From assembly GCA_024707205.1 (NCBI GenBank), contig JANQAD010000001.1:1515979-1579978 (forward strand): a stretch of 64,000 nt of DNA, given 5' to 3'. Positions within the stretch are counted from its first letter, which is position 1, and the number at the start of each line of letters is the position of its first letter. This document shows positions 18,479-28,838 of the stretch, in pieces. A program made the translations under genes and the position numbers. The notes beneath the pieces are model-generated. The model ran no database searches and was not told the origin of the DNA. It saw nothing but the letters and a program-made list of their open reading frames with translations. This DNA is from Demequina sp. GTDB taxonomy: Bacteria > Actinomycetota > Actinomycetes > Actinomycetales > Demequinaceae.

Positions 18479-19606
18479 CTAAGAAATCGCGGCCAGCGAC
18501 TGCGCCGCTATCTCGCGCTCCTCATTGGTGGGAACGACCCACACCTGCACCCGTGAGGAATCGGCGGAGATGAGCGTTGGCGCCGTCTTGCGACCCGCAT
18601 TGCGCTCGGGGTCTATGACGATCCCCAGCTCCTCTAGCCCGGAGAGCGAGTTGAGCCGGACGGCATCGTCGTTCTCGCCAACCCCGGCCGTGAACGTGAT
18701 GGAGTCGAGGTGCCCAAGGAGCGCGTAGTAGCGGCCCACGTACCCGCGGATGCGCCGGTAGTAGATCTGCAGCCCAAGCCGGGCGTCCTCGTTGCCGGCC
18801 TCGGCCGCCGCGTGCACGTCCCGCAGGTCGTTGTATCCGGTGAGCCCCAGCATCCCTGACTGCTTGTTGAGCAGATCGTCGATCTCGTCGATCGTCATGC
18901 CGGCCGAGCGGCCGAGGTGCGCCACCACGGCAGGATCGATGTCTCCCGTGCGCGTCCCCATCACCAGACCCTCGAGCGGTGTCAGCCCCATCGAGGTGTC
19001 GAACGAGCGACCGCCCTTCACCGCACAGGCCGACGCCCCATTGCCCAGGTGCAGGACGATCTGGTTCAGGTCGCGAACGTCCCTGCCCATAGCGTCGGCC
19101 GTTGCCCGCGAGACAAAGTCATGAGACGTCCCGTGGAAGCCGTAGCGGCGGATGGCGTGTTCGGCCGCGACCCTGCGCTCGAGAGCGTACGTGTACGCCT
19201 CCGCCGCCATGGTCTGGTGGAAGGCGGTGTCGAAGATCGCCACGTGAGGGATCTCGGGGAACGCCTCGCGGGCCGCGCGGATGCCCGCGGCGTGCCCCGG
19301 ATTGTGAAGCGGGGCCAAGGCGGAGAGCACCACGATGCGCCGCTCAACGTCGTCATCGATGATCGTCGGGGCGGTGAACTCGTCGCCGCCCTGCACCACG
19401 CGGTGCCCGACGACGTCGATCGCGGCGAGCGCCGCGGCGTTCGACGCCTCGAGGCTCCTGATCACCTCGGCGACGCCGGCCGCGTGGTCCGTCACGCGCT
19501 CAACGAGGCCCACGGCGAGCGGTTCCTCCGCCGTCGTGTCGATGAGCTGGTACTTGATGGAGCTCGAGCCGCAGTTGAGCACGAGCGCCAGGCCGGGGAC
19601 GGGCAA
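18479..19606 (-). CDS. ackA: Acetate kinase
   Basis: Catalyses acetyl phosphate + ADP = acetate + ATP. The 375-residue protein shows the ASKHA fold: N-terminal LVLNCGSSSIKYQL, the HRVVQGGDEF and FDTAFHQTM substrate segments, the RRYGFHGTSHDFV motif and the nucleotide loop LHLGNGAS..., and the C-terminal TFTAGVGEND. It starts at ATG 19606, 12 bp after pta, so pta-ackA form an operon. In this organism it should turn phosphoketolase-derived acetyl phosphate into ATP and acetate. Intact and of normal length. Confidence 0.95.
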   Translation of the reverse strand: MPVPGLALVLNCGSSSIKYQLIDTTAEEPLAVGLVERVTDHAAGVAEVIRSLEASNAAALAAIDVVGHRVVQGGDEFTAPTIIDDDVERRIVVLSALAPLHNPGHAAGIRAAREAFPEIPHVAIFDTAFHQTMAAEAYTYALERRVAAEHAIRRYGFHGTSHDFVSRATADAMGRDVRDLNQIVLHLGNGASACAVKGGRSFDTSMGLTPLEGLVMGTRTGDIDPAVVAHLGRSAGMTIDEIDDLLNKQSGMLGLTGYNDLRDVHAAAEAGNEDARLGLQIYYRRIRGYVGRYYALLGHLDSITFTAGVGENDDAVRLNSLSGLEELGIVIDPERNAGRKTAPTLISADSSRVQVWVVPTNEEREIAAQSLAAIS

Positions 19607-19618
19607 GGTGTTGTCTCC

Positions 19619-21679
19619 TTAGGGAAGCTGCTGCGCCTGGATCGCGGTGATGGCAACAGTGTTGACGATGTCTTGCACGAGCGCGCCCCGAGAGAGGTCG
19701 TTCACCGGCTTGCGCAGGCCCTGGAGAACCGGGCCGACGGCGACGGCGCCAGCGGAGCGCTGCACCGCCTTGTACGTGTTGTTTCCCGTGTTGAGATCGG
19801 GGAACACGAGCACGGTGGCTCGCCCGGCCACGGGGGAACCCGGCGCCTTGGACGCCGCGACGGAGGGCTCCACGGCGGCGTCGTACTGCATGGGACCGTC
19901 AACCAGCAGATCGGGCCGACGCTCCCGCACCAGTTGGGTGGCGAGCCTCACCTTGTCCACGTCGGAGCCCGTGCCGGATTCACCGGTCGAGTACGAGAGC
20001 ATCGCGATACGCGGCTCGATGTGGAACAGGGCGGCGGTCTCTGCCGACGAGATGGCGATATCGGCAAGCTGCTCCGCGGTCGGGTCAGGGTTCACGGCGC
20101 AGTCGCCATAGACAAGCACCTTGTCCGGCAGGCACATGAAGAACACCGAAGACACGATCGACACCCCTGGCGGCGTCTTGATGAGCTGGAAGGCAGGGGT
20201 GATGGTGTGGGCGGTGGTGTGCGCGGCCCCGGACACCATGCCGTCCGCGAGCCCCTCCTTGACCATCATGGTGCCGAAGTAGCTGACGTCCTGCACCTGG
20301 TCGCGGGCCTGGTCCAGCGTCACGCCCTTCGCGGCCCTCGCCTCGTGATACGCGGCGGCGAAGCGCTCGATGAGCTGCGGGTCGGTCGGCGACTGGATGG
20401 TGGCGCGCGCGATGTCGATGCCCAGCTCGCCCGCGCGCCCGCGAATGCTCGCCTCGTCGCCGAGGATCGTGATGTCGCACACGTCTCGCGTCAGCAGGCG
20501 CGCGGCGGCGCGGAGGATGCGATCATCGGACCCCTCTGGAAGGACGATGCGGCGCTTCGAGGACCGCGCCCTGTCGATCAGGTCGAACTCGAACATCAGC
20601 GGCGTGATAACGTCGGTGCGCGCCACGTCGAGCGCCGCGAGCAGCGCCTTTGCGTCCACGTACTTCTCGAACATCGCGAGGGCCGTGTCCACCTTGACCC
20701 GGCTGTCCTGGCTGAGGCGCCCGCGGGTCTTGTACGCCCTGGTAGCCGTCTTGAAGGTGCCCGACGCTGTGCGGAGTACCGGAAGCGGCGAGCGCAGTCC
20801 TGCCACCAGTCTGGCGACGGTGGGCGGCGGCTCGAAGCCGCCCGTGAGCAGAATTCCCGCGAGAGCGGGGAAGCCGCCCGCGCTGTGCGCGCTGAGCAGG
20901 GCGAGGACAGCGTCGTCCCTGTCGCCGGCCGTGATGACCAGAGCGCCCTCCTCGAGCCGGTCAAGGAGGTGCTCCGTCGTCATAGCGCCGATGAGGATAG
21001 AGCGCGCCTCCCGGCTCATGAGGTCGGGATCGCCGGAGATGAACTGGGCCCCCGTGGCCGCGGCGAGCTCGCTCAGCAGCGGCGCCACGAGGATGGGATC
21101 CTCAGGGATCGCGCCCATGCGGACGTCGGCGGGAAGCGCAGCGAGGATCGCGTCGAGCTGCGCCGGCTCGCAGCGGTTCGCGAAGATCGCGGCGACATGC
21201 GCGTGGTTGGCCTCGAGCTCACTGCGCGCCTGCTCCGCGACCTGGGCGATGTCCGCTGGGCTGCGATCGATGCCGTGGACCACGAGCGCGACCGGCGCGC
21301 CGAGGTTGGCGGCGATGCGGGCGTTGAACTCGAATTCGGCGGCGCCGGAGACGTCCGTGTAGTCGGTGCCGACGATCACCACGGCGTCCGAGCGCCGCGC
21401 CACGTCGTGATACCTCGAGACGATCGTCGCGAGAGCGGCCTCGGCGTCGTTGTGCACGTCGTCGTAGGTGACGCCGACGCATTCCTCGTACGTGAGGTCG
21501 ATCCCGTCGTGGGCCAAGAGCAGCTGCACCACATAGTCGGAGCCGTCAGCGACGCGAGCAACCGGCCGGAAGATACCCACCCGGCCAACCGACCGCCCAA
21601 GAGCAGCGGTGATGCCGAGCGCGACCGTCGACTTGCCCGAATCTCCCTCGGTGGAGGTGATATAGATGCTCCGCGCCAC
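19619..21679 (-). CDS. pta: Phosphate acetyltransferase (long form with N-terminal DRTGG/AAA-type domain)
   Basis: Interconverts acetyl-CoA and acetyl phosphate. The 686-residue protein has an N-terminal P-loop-like region (YITSTEGDSGKSTVALGI), a DRTGG-type middle region, and a C-terminal PTA_PTB catalytic domain from about residue 365 (RIVLPEGSDDRILRAAARLL), with GMVSGAAHTTAHT and ATVLVFPDLNTGNNTYKAVQ near residues 530-660. This is the large form used by enterobacteria and many actinobacteria. Start GTG 21679. It is directly upstream of ackA. A single copy of the GCCCGACGCTG motif lies inside at 20759-20769. Confidence 0.95.
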   Translation of the reverse strand: MARSIYITSTEGDSGKSTVALGITAALGRSVGRVGIFRPVARVADGSDYVVQLLLAHDGIDLTYEECVGVTYDDVHNDAEAALATIVSRYHDVARRSDAVVIVGTDYTDVSGAAEFEFNARIAANLGAPVALVVHGIDRSPADIAQVAEQARSELEANHAHVAAIFANRCEPAQLDAILAALPADVRMGAIPEDPILVAPLLSELAAATGAQFISGDPDLMSREARSILIGAMTTEHLLDRLEEGALVITAGDRDDAVLALLSAHSAGGFPALAGILLTGGFEPPPTVARLVAGLRSPLPVLRTASGTFKTATRAYKTRGRLSQDSRVKVDTALAMFEKYVDAKALLAALDVARTDVITPLMFEFDLIDRARSSKRRIVLPEGSDDRILRAAARLLTRDVCDITILGDEASIRGRAGELGIDIARATIQSPTDPQLIERFAAAYHEARAAKGVTLDQARDQVQDVSYFGTMMVKEGLADGMVSGAAHTTAHTITPAFQLIKTPPGVSIVSSVFFMCLPDKVLVYGDCAVNPDPTAEQLADIAISSAETAALFHIEPRIAMLSYSTGESGTGSDVDKVRLATQLVRERRPDLLVDGPMQYDAAVEPSVAASKAPGSPVAGRATVLVFPDLNTGNNTYKAVQRSAGAVAVGPVLQGLRKPVNDLSRGALVQDIVNTVAITAIQAQQLP

Positions 21680-21862
21680 GCCCCAAGCATTCCACGAACC
21701 TCAGGCGAGGTTGCCGCCAAAGGTCCCTGAAGCGTCGGGCCGCGTCACCGAGGCGTCGTGTGCACTGTTCCACAGTCCATTCCCGGCTCAAGCGGTCACC
21801 CCTAGACTGCTGGCGGGCGCTACGAGGGAAAGCGCGATGGGCTACCGGTGGGGACAGGCGGC

Positions 21863-22990
21863 ATGGTGAAGCGGGCGCGGGCGTGGTTTCACGCCACATG
21901 GCTAACGCTCGCGCGCCTAGGGACGGACGCGGCACGGGCAGACGACGCCCGCGCCATCGCGTCGGCGAACCGGTTCTACGTGCTCGCGATCGCGGCGAAC
22001 CTGCCCTGGCTGGTGGTGCTCGCGGTCATCGGCGGCCCCACGCCGGCCCCCGTCGCGACCCACGCCGTCATGCTCATCACGTGGGCCGCCGGGCTGTGGC
22101 TCAACAAGCTCCGCATGCCGTTGTTGGGGAGCGTGCTCGCGCTGCTCGCGCCGCTCATGCAGTACACCTACCTCACGGACGTCTACTCGCGGCCGGCCGC
22201 CTTCCAGCTGCACCTTCTCGCTATGCCCGCGCTGAGCTTTGCGCTCTTTCCCGCCAGACGCTGGGGCATGCGGCTTGGCATCGGCCTGCTTGGTGCGGCG
22301 GTGCTCTTCTCCGTGTATCTGTTCCCGGCGTTCGAGGTTCCGAACTTCGAGATCTCCAGTGGCACGATCCACGCGCTCGCCATCTGCAACGTGGTGTCCA
22401 CCCTTGGGCTGCTGTACACGATCGCGGCGTTCAACAGCTTCTTCTACCAGCGCGAACGCAACCGCAACGAGCTGCTGCTGACCGAGGCGCGCGCCGCGGC
22501 TCAGACGGACTCCCTCACCGAATCCCTCAACCGCCGCGGGATCGCCCCGGTCATAGCGTCGGCCGCGCGACAGGGTCAATACGCGCTCGCGCTCGTTGAC
22601 CTCGACCGCTTTAAGCGGATCAACGACGCGCTCGGCCATGGCGCTGGCGACGTTGTGCTCTCCAACGTCGCGCGGTCAATTGCGAGGTCGATCGGCGACG
22701 CGGGCACCGTTGCGCGGTGGGGTGGAGAGGAGTTCCTCATCGTCCTGCCGCAGGTGTCGCTGAATCACGCCCTCGCCGTTCTGGAGCACATGCGGGCCGA
22801 GATTGAGGACGAGTATGCGGTGGACGGTATCGCCCAGCCGGTCACCATCTCGGCAGGGGTGGCGCACGGCAGGCAGCTGGCTCCGAAGGAGGAGCTGCTG
22901 CGCCTTGCAGACGCCAAGCTTTACGAGGCGAAGGCGGCCGGGCGCAACATCGTTCTAGGTGCCGGACTGGAAGACGCCGTCCGCGACTGA
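21863..22990 (+). CDS. Membrane diguanylate cyclase (GGDEF), no I-site
   Basis: A 375-residue protein with about six N-terminal membrane helices (residues 35-190) and a GGDEF domain from about residue 205. The active-site loop is RWGGEEFLIVLP and the metal/nucleotide segment is LVDLDRFKRINDALGHGAGD, so it should make cyclic di-GMP from two GTP. The position of the inhibitory RxxD motif before the loop reads GDAG, so product inhibition by the classical I-site is absent. ATG 21863 is chosen; an in-frame GTG lies at 21848. A related cyclase gene follows 53 bp downstream. The membrane part resembles the MASE-like sensory modules but is not assigned. Confidence 0.85.
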   Translation: MVKRARAWFHATWLTLARLGTDAARADDARAIASANRFYVLAIAANLPWLVVLAVIGGPTPAPVATHAVMLITWAAGLWLNKLRMPLLGSVLALLAPLMQYTYLTDVYSRPAAFQLHLLAMPALSFALFPARRWGMRLGIGLLGAAVLFSVYLFPAFEVPNFEISSGTIHALAICNVVSTLGLLYTIAAFNSFFYQRERNRNELLLTEARAAAQTDSLTESLNRRGIAPVIASAARQGQYALALVDLDRFKRINDALGHGAGDVVLSNVARSIARSIGDAGTVARWGGEEFLIVLPQVSLNHALAVLEHMRAEIEDEYAVDGIAQPVTISAGVAHGRQLAPKEELLRLADAKLYEAKAAGRNIVLGAGLEDAVRD

Positions 22991-23043
22991 CAATCGGGCC
23001 GCGGCGTAGGCTTAAGAACGCTGACGCGCGAGGGAGGTGCTGG

Positions 23044-24220
23044 GTGACCGAGAGGCCAACCGCGCCCTCGCAACGTTCGGGGGTCGGCGGCATCCTGGCC
23101 ACCTACCTGGAGCGACCCACAGGCGGTCAGACGGGCTCCGTTGGTCGGGCCGCGAGTGCGACAAAGGCATTTCTCGCGTTCTCCCTGGTATTGACCGGCG
23201 CGTACACCATCTTCTTCGCCATGTACGACGCGTCGGCGTTCGCGGCGAACATCATCTCCGGAACGGTATCGGTCATCCTTTTCGGGGTCGGTCTGGGGTT
23301 CGTCACTAGGGGCCACCAGCTCACCGCGGCGGTCATCGCGGTCTCGGTGGGCACAGCGCAGGTCGCGTTCACCACCACGTACGTTGGTTGGATCGCGGGC
23401 TTCCAGCTGTACCTCATCGCCGGAGGCCAGCTGGTCTTCATGCTCTTCACCGACCGTCAACAGATGCTGCGGGCGGCGTACGTCGCGGTGGCGATCGGCG
23501 CGTTCTTCTACTGCCAGCTCATCGTGCCGGAGAAGGGGGCTGGTCGAGAGCTTCTCCGCGAAGGCCAAGGGCGTCATGTTCTCCATCAACGCCAGCGTCG
23601 CGCTCCTGCTCGTGTACCTCCTTGCGGCTGCCGGCCACGCCGGAGCGGCTCGCGCTCGCGCTCAGGCTGACGGCGCCGCAGCACGCGCGGAGTTCCTGGC
23701 CAACACGGACGAGCTCACGGGTCTGTCCAACCGCCGGCCGGTGGTGAAGCGCCTCGAGAAGCTCAGCTCCACCGCGCCGTACATCGTCGCGATCGCGGAC
23801 CTCGACCACTTCAAGCGCCTCAACGACACCTACGGCCACGAGTGCGGGGACAGGGTGCTCGCCGCGGTTGGGCACAGGCTCCGCGACTCCGTGCGATCCG
23901 TGGACACTGTGGGGCGCTGGGGAGGCGAGGAGTTCATCGTCGTCATGGAGCAGTCCACGCTTGCGGACGCCACCGAGGTGGTGGAGCGGCTGCGCGCCCG
24001 GATCGCTGAGCCGGTGCCGTGCACCGGCCACTCGCACTCGATCACGGTCTCCGTTGGCCTTACGGACGCTCAGCCGGACGGCACCGCAGCGCGCGCCCTG
24101 CAACGCGCAGACGCCGCGCTTTACGAGGCGAAAGCGGCGGGCCGGAACGCGGTCCACGTAGTCCCCGGTCCACCACCCGCGCCCGGCGCCCCGCCGCCCC
24201 CGAGGCGGCGGCGTTCATGA
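23044..24220 (+). CDS. Second membrane diguanylate cyclase, with I-site (one apparent frameshift)
   Basis: A 391-residue protein when one extra G in the run at 23535-23539 is removed; the N-terminal frame reads up to FFYCQLIVPEKG and the other frame continues LVESFSAKAKGVMFSINASV. Five or six membrane helices precede a GGDEF domain (LANTDELTGLSNRRPV, DLDHFKRLNDTYGHECGD, RWGGEEFIVVM). Unlike its neighbour it keeps RSVD at the I-site position, so it should be product-inhibited. GTG 23044 is the start, preceded by GGGAGG. The C-terminus is a Pro-rich tail that overlaps the surf1 start (ATGA). Confidence 0.82.
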
Positions 24221-24957
24221 AGGCATCCGTCGGCTCACGCGTCGGCGTGGCCCTCGTGGCGCTCCTCGCCGTCGTCGTGTGTGGTGCGCTCGGCCTGTGG
24301 CAGTGGAACAGGGCGCAGCAGAAGGCCGTCACCGTAGCACCGGAACCGAGCGTGCCGATCGCTGAAGTGCTCAAGCCCGCGAGTCAGGCAGGCACGGCCA
24401 TCGGGCGTCAGGTGAGCGTTTCCGGAACCTGGGCGGACGAAGACGCCGTACTGGTCTCCGGCCGCGAGGTCGAGGGCCAGGATGCCGTGCTCTTGGTGCG
24501 CGCCTTCACGGTCGACGCGGACGCCACGGGTACGGGCTCGACGGCGACGATCGCGGTGATCGTCGGGTGGCGCCCCGCGGATTCGCCGCAAGGCCCCGAT
24601 GACGATCCCGCCCACGTCACCCTCGAGGGCTACCTGAGGGCGCCGGAGGAGGCGACCCCAGCGTCGGGCAGCGAAGGCGAGGCGATTCCGGGGACCGTGT
24701 GGAACGACACCATCTCGCCGAGCGAGCTCGCGCAGACCTGGCCGCCGCCGCTGTACTCGGCCGTGTTCTCCTCCTTTGATGGCAGCGAGAGTTGGGAGCC
24801 GCTGCCACCCCCGCCGCCCGAGGAGCACGTCAACCTCCGCTCGATTCTGTACGCACTCGAGTGGTGGCTGTTCGGCGCCTTCGCCGTGTTCGTCGCGATC
24901 CGCTGGCTGCGGGACAATGGCCGCGAGACCCCAAGCCACGAGGAGAGCCACGCGTGA
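24217..24957 (+). CDS. SURF1-family cytochrome oxidase biogenesis protein
   Basis: A 246-residue membrane protein with an N-terminal helix ending in the SURF1 signature LGLWQWNRAQ and a C-terminal helix WWLFGAFAVFVAIRWLRDN. A periplasmic-side beta-rich middle (VSVSGTWADEDAVLVSGREV, VGWRPAD) matches the family. SURF1 proteins help insert heme/assemble cytochrome c oxidase. It overlaps both neighbours by 4 bp (ATGA upstream, GTGA downstream), forming an operon with the cyclase, DUF3817 and guaA. A copy of the 11-mer motif is inside (24659-24669). Sequence divergence is high, so the family call is moderate. Confidence 0.72.
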   Translation: MKASVGSRVGVALVALLAVVVCGALGLWQWNRAQQKAVTVAPEPSVPIAEVLKPASQAGTAIGRQVSVSGTWADEDAVLVSGREVEGQDAVLLVRAFTVDADATGTGSTATIAVIVGWRPADSPQGPDDDPAHVTLEGYLRAPEEATPASGSEGEAIPGTVWNDTISPSELAQTWPPPLYSAVFSSFDGSESWEPLPPPPPEEHVNLRSILYALEWWLFGAFAVFVAIRWLRDNGRETPSHEESHA

Positions 24958-25310
24958 CCGACGCTGCCCTTGACCCGCGAGTGAGCGGCGCCCTGACGCG
25001 GTACCGCGTCATGGCCGTCATCACCGGAACGTTCCTGCTGCTGGTGTTCACGGGGGTGATCCTCAAGTACGTGTTGAGGATCGACAACCCCACGGTCGTG
25101 ACGATCACCGGCTATATCGCGATGGTCCACGGCTGGATCTACGTCATCTACCTGATCACGACGATCCACCTCTGGCTGCTCATGCACTGGGGGCTGGGGC
25201 GCCTCGTAGTCATGGGCCTCGGCGGCATCGTGCCGTTCCTCTCCTTCATCCTCGAGCACCGCATCGCGCTGGAGGTCAAGGCGGCGCGCGCCGGTACCCT
25301 AGACGCGTGA
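24954..25310 (+). CDS. DUF3817 family membrane protein
   Basis: A 118-residue integral membrane protein. It has the family pattern: [44 protein letters not shown], the amphipathic loop [12 protein letters not shown] and [13 protein letters not shown] near the C-terminus, with three helices. DUF3817 is usually next to guaA or heme/oxidase genes in actinobacteria; function unknown. GTG 24954 overlaps the surf1 stop (GTGA), and the stop overlaps the guaA start the same way. Confidence 0.85.
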   Translation: MTDAALDPRVSGALTRYRVMAVITGTFLLLVFTGVILKYVLRIDNPTVVTITGYIAMVHGWIYVIYLITTIHLWLLMHWGLGRLVVMGLGGIVPFLSFILEHRIALEVKAARAGTLDA

Positions 25311-26872
25311 GCACAGCCCACCGTCCCGTCCTTGTTGTCGACTGCGGGGCGCAGTACGCCCAGCTCATCGCGCGCCGCGTGCGCGAGGCGCACGTCTATT
25401 CGGAGATCGTGCCCCACTCCATGAGCGCCGCGGCGATGCTCGAGAAGAACCCGGCCGCCGTGATTCTCTCCGGCGGCCCCTCCTCCGTGTACGAGCCGGG
25501 AGCCCCCGTCATCGATCCCGCGCTGTTTGAGTCCGGGGTGCCGGTCATGGGCATCTGCTACGGCTTCCAGGCCATGGCGCAGGCGCTCGGCGGCACGGTC
25601 GCGCGGACCGGGTTGCGTGAGTACGGGCGCACCCAGGTGCAGGTGTCCGACGCTGGGACGGCTTTGGCGGGCAGCCCAAGCGAGCAGCAGGTCTGGATGA
25701 GCCACGGCGACTCGGTGCAGGCCGCGCCTGAGGGCTTCACGGTGCTCGCGACCACCGAGGGCGCCCCCGTTGCCGCATTCGAGGACGTCGCGCGGCGCAT
25801 GAGCGGGGTGCAGTGGCATCCCGAGGTCAAGCACTCTCCGCTCGGCCAGGCCGCCATCGAGAACTTCCTGTACCGGATAGCAGGCATTTCGCCCGACTGG
25901 ACCAGCGCGGGCGTGATCGACGAGCAGGTCGCACGCATCCGCGAGCAGGTTGGATCCGCGCGCGTCATCTGCGGGCTGTCTGGGGGAGTGGATTCTGCCG
26001 TGGCCGCCGCGCTCGTGCACCGCACCGTTGGCGACCAGCTCACGTGCATCTTCGTTGACCACGGCCTGCTGCGGGCAGGCGAGGCTGAGCAGGTGGAGCG
26101 CGACTTCGTAGCGTCCACGGGCGTGAACCTCGTTGTCGCAGACGAGAAGGCACGGTTCCTTGACGCGCTCGCTGGCGTGACCGATCCAGAGACCAAGCGC
26201 AAGATCATCGGCCGCGAGTTCATCCGCGCGTTCGAGGAACAGGCGAGCAAGCTTGTGTACAACGCGGCACTGGGCGAGGAGGTGCGCTTCCTCGTGCAGG
26301 GAACGCTCTACCCCGACGTCGTGGAGTCCGGAGGCGGCGAAGGTGCCGCGACCATCAAGAGCCACCACAACGTCGGCGGCCTTCCGGACGATCTCAAGTT
26401 CGACCTGGTGGAGCCCCTGCGCGCGCTGTTCAAGGACGAGGTGCGGGCCGTGGGGCTTGAGCTTGGGCTGCCGGAGGAGATCGTCTGGCGCCAGCCGTTC
26501 CCCGGACCTGGCCTCGGCATTCGCATCATCGGCGAGGTCACTCACGACCGGCTCGAGGTGCTGCGCGCGGCCGACGCCATCGCGCGCGCCGAACTCAGCG
26601 CCGCCGGGCTCGACCGCGACATCTGGCAGTGCCCCGTGGTGCTGCTCGCGGACGTCCGCTCCGTTGGCGTCCAGGGGGACGGCCGCACCTACGGCCACCC
26701 GGTGGTGCTGCGCCCCGTGTCGTCAGAGGACGCCATGACCGCCGACTGGACGCGCGTGCCCTACGACGTGCTCGAGCGCATCTCCACCCGCATCACCAAT
26801 GAGGTGCGCGAGGTCAACCGCGTGGTTCTCGACGTCACGTCGAAGCCCCCGGGCACCATCGAGTGGGAGTAG
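25307..26872 (+). CDS. guaA: GMP synthase (glutamine-hydrolysing)
   Basis: Converts XMP, ATP and glutamine to GMP. The 521-residue protein has a class I amidotransferase domain ([11 protein letters not shown] with the nucleophile Cys near residue 85; VQWHPEVKH with the His-Glu pair), an ATP-pyrophosphatase domain starting with [17 protein letters not shown] near residue 228, and the C-terminal dimerisation domain with [15 protein letters not shown] and [25 protein letters not shown] at the very end. GTG 25307 overlaps the DUF3817 stop. The last gene of a translationally coupled operon. Complete and typical length. Confidence 0.97.
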   Translation: MSTAHRPVLVVDCGAQYAQLIARRVREAHVYSEIVPHSMSAAAMLEKNPAAVILSGGPSSVYEPGAPVIDPALFESGVPVMGICYGFQAMAQALGGTVARTGLREYGRTQVQVSDAGTALAGSPSEQQVWMSHGDSVQAAPEGFTVLATTEGAPVAAFEDVARRMSGVQWHPEVKHSPLGQAAIENFLYRIAGISPDWTSAGVIDEQVARIREQVGSARVICGLSGGVDSAVAAALVHRTVGDQLTCIFVDHGLLRAGEAEQVERDFVASTGVNLVVADEKARFLDALAGVTDPETKRKIIGREFIRAFEEQASKLVYNAALGEEVRFLVQGTLYPDVVESGGGEGAATIKSHHNVGGLPDDLKFDLVEPLRALFKDEVRAVGLELGLPEEIVWRQPFPGPGLGIRIIGEVTHDRLEVLRAADAIARAELSAAGLDRDIWQCPVVLLADVRSVGVQGDGRTYGHPVVLRPVSSEDAMTADWTRVPYDVLERISTRITNEVREVNRVVLDVTSKPPGTIEWE

Positions 26873-26894
26873 GCGGCGAGCTCAGCGCCGCCCC

Positions 26895-27203
26895 CTAGCT
26901 GTCTTCGGTGCCCGACGCTTCGGCGAGTTGGGGCTCTTCCGTAACCACAGCGTCGTTCATAACTACGGCGTCGTTCATGACTACGGCGTCGGGCTGGCTG
27001 TGCACCTTGCGCGGCCTCACCGACGCGAGAGCGGACACCACGAGCCAGCCGCCGAGCACGAACAGACCCACGATCACGACGTTGGTGAGATTGACCTCGG
27101 TACCGCTGAGCGCGTACATCGCCGCGACGGCGGCGCCGGTGACAATGAGCCCCCAGAGGGCGCCCGTGACCCGCTGCATGGGGGAGAGTCGAAGCTCCTT
27201 CAT
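26895..27203 (-). CDS. Small membrane protein with a C-terminal MNDAVV repeat
   Basis: A 102-residue protein with two membrane helices (ALWGLIVTGAAVAAMYALSG, VVIVGLFVLGGWLVVSALASV) and a cytoplasmic tail of tandem hexapeptides (DAVVMNDAVVMNDAVV) encoded by 18-bp DNA repeats. ATG 27203 overlaps the pspC stop by a few bases, so it is the second gene of a minus-strand pair. Its function may be linked to the envelope-stress PspC protein, but this is only from position. A near-copy of the dispersed motif (GCCCGACGCTT) lies at 26910-26920. Confidence 0.62.
   Translation of the reverse strand: MKELRLSPMQRVTGALWGLIVTGAAVAAMYALSGTEVNLTNVVIVGLFVLGGWLVVSALASVRPRKVHSQPDAVVMNDAVVMNDAVVTEEPQLAEASGTEDS
26943..26990. 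repeat. 18-bp tandem repeat inside the small membrane protein gene
   Basis: About 2.7 copies of an 18-bp unit (core GCGTCGTTCAT-aNCTACG) encode the repeated VVMNDA hexapeptide. Copy number may vary by slippage while keeping the frame. Confidence 0.65.
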
Positions 27204-27205
27204 GA

Positions 27206-28698
27206 TCAGTCCTCCTCGATCCACAGGCTCATGTTGCCCGCGCCCTGGTTGTCGTCGAGCCGCACGGTGAGCACCGGCTTGTCGGAGTTCGTCAGCACCA
27301 CCGCATCGGTGGCCCCGTAGTTGGTGTCGCAGTTCACGTCTCGGTCCGGCCAGAAGATGGAAGCGCCGGTCGCCCACCCGTTCTCGTCATCGCTCGTGTG
27401 GTCCACGACGACGACCCGGAGACTGGTGCCCTCCGGGATGACGAGGCGCGTGTTCTGGGAGGTGACCGTGATGGTCTGGTCCGCGGGCACGCTCGAGAGT
27501 CGCACCGTGCCCTCGGTGTCCGGCGTGGCAAGGTCCTCGGTCTGATAGCACGAGCCGCTGATCGCCACCGTCTCGTACGCAAGGAACGCGGCGGAAGGGT
27601 CGAAGGCGGGCGGAGGGGTGTAGACGGGCTCTGGCTCGCCGACTGTGACGTCGTGGTACGAGTCCTGCCACCAGATCCGCCAGTCCCCATCGGCGTAGTG
27701 CTCGCGCAACTGGGGAGCCATGCCGATCGCCACGCCCACCGGGATCAGGGCGAGCACGGATACGAAGCCGAGAAAGCCGAGCTTGCGGCCCCGGAGCGCC
27801 GTGATGACAAGGATCAGTCCGAGCCCCGCAACGTAGATGACGCCGCCGGCCACCACGGGGAACACCGCGAGTCGGTCGGTGCTCCACAGGTAGAGCGTGA
27901 TCGCCGCGGAGATCGGGAACAGCGCCAGCGCAAGGAGATAGCCGAGCTTGCCGGGGCCGGGCACGTGCGGGCGTGGCTGACGGGGTGGCGCGGTGTAGAC
28001 GGGAGCGCTCGGCGGCACAAACTGGCCCGACGCCATGGCGGGCATGGCGGCATAGGTGACCGGAGCGTCGGGCACCGTGGCGGGCGCTGGGGACTGTGCT
28101 GGCTCGGCGGCGGGCTCGGCGGCCGCGTCGGGGGCTACGTCGGCCGCAGGTGGCGCGGGGATCGTGCCGTCCGGGAGGCGCGCGAAGCCCTGTGCGGGAT
28201 TGGCGCTCTTCGAGGAGTTGACGGCCCAGATGATGAGCCACACCAGGCCGGCCACAATGGCGAGCGGGATCAGGATGAGGAACACCCTGCCAAGACCTGG
28301 GAAGCCGTATCCCGCGTTTCCCATGGCGGGCATGTTCGATAGCCAGCCCCAGCCACCCGAGACCGCATTGCGATCGAGGAAGATGAGGCCGAACACCGTG
28401 AGGATGCCGATCACGACAAGCGAGCCCACGTTGGGGCGGCCGCGGCCGAAGTCCTGGATGACGATGCGGCCCTCAGTGTCTGGCAGGAGGGCCCACCCCG
28501 CCGCATACGCGAGCAGCACGAGGCCGCCGGTGAAGATGCCGATGAGCACGAAGATGAGCCGTGTGGGGGCCGGGGCCATCCCGATGCGGTTGCCGACGCC
28601 GGCGAGCACGCCGCCCATCACTCGGCTGTCCGAGCGAACGATTCCCCACGACCGGATGGTCGAGAAGAACGCCGCCTCTTGGGGGGTTCCGTTGACAC
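27206..28698 (-). CDS. PspC-domain membrane protein with C-terminal extracellular region (one apparent frameshift)
   Basis: The protein has an N-terminal PspC domain (RVMGGVLAGVGNRIGMAPAPTRLIFVLIGIFTGG, then YAAGWALLPDTEG), several more membrane helices, a long Ala/Pro-rich linker (PAADVAPDAAAEPAAEPAQS), and a C-terminal globular part (SGSCYQTED through DNQGAGNMSLWIEED). The real start is GTG 28698, preceded by AAAAGGAG; its frame (MSTEPP...) joins the main frame if the C6 run at 28681-28686 is C7, giving 497 residues. Divergent from the histidine kinase gene, which together with it resembles PspC/Lia-type envelope-stress systems. The extracellular C-terminus could be the sensing part. Confidence 0.78.
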
Positions 28699-28838
28699 GA
28701 GTGGCTCCTTTTCTCTTGCCTCGCTGCAAGTGTGCGTGCCGCGGCTTGGCGCCCGCCATGAGGTAAGCCCCTGATTCGGACCCTGAATGAACCCTTGCGT
28801 CCGGGCCCTGGCGCCCTGACGTGTGTGACGATTGGCGC

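Noticed and set aside
18917-21730. 937-codon open frame opposite pta/ackA
   Set aside because: High GC keeps antisense frames open. It covers ackA and pta, whose proteins are clearly recognisable on the minus strand.
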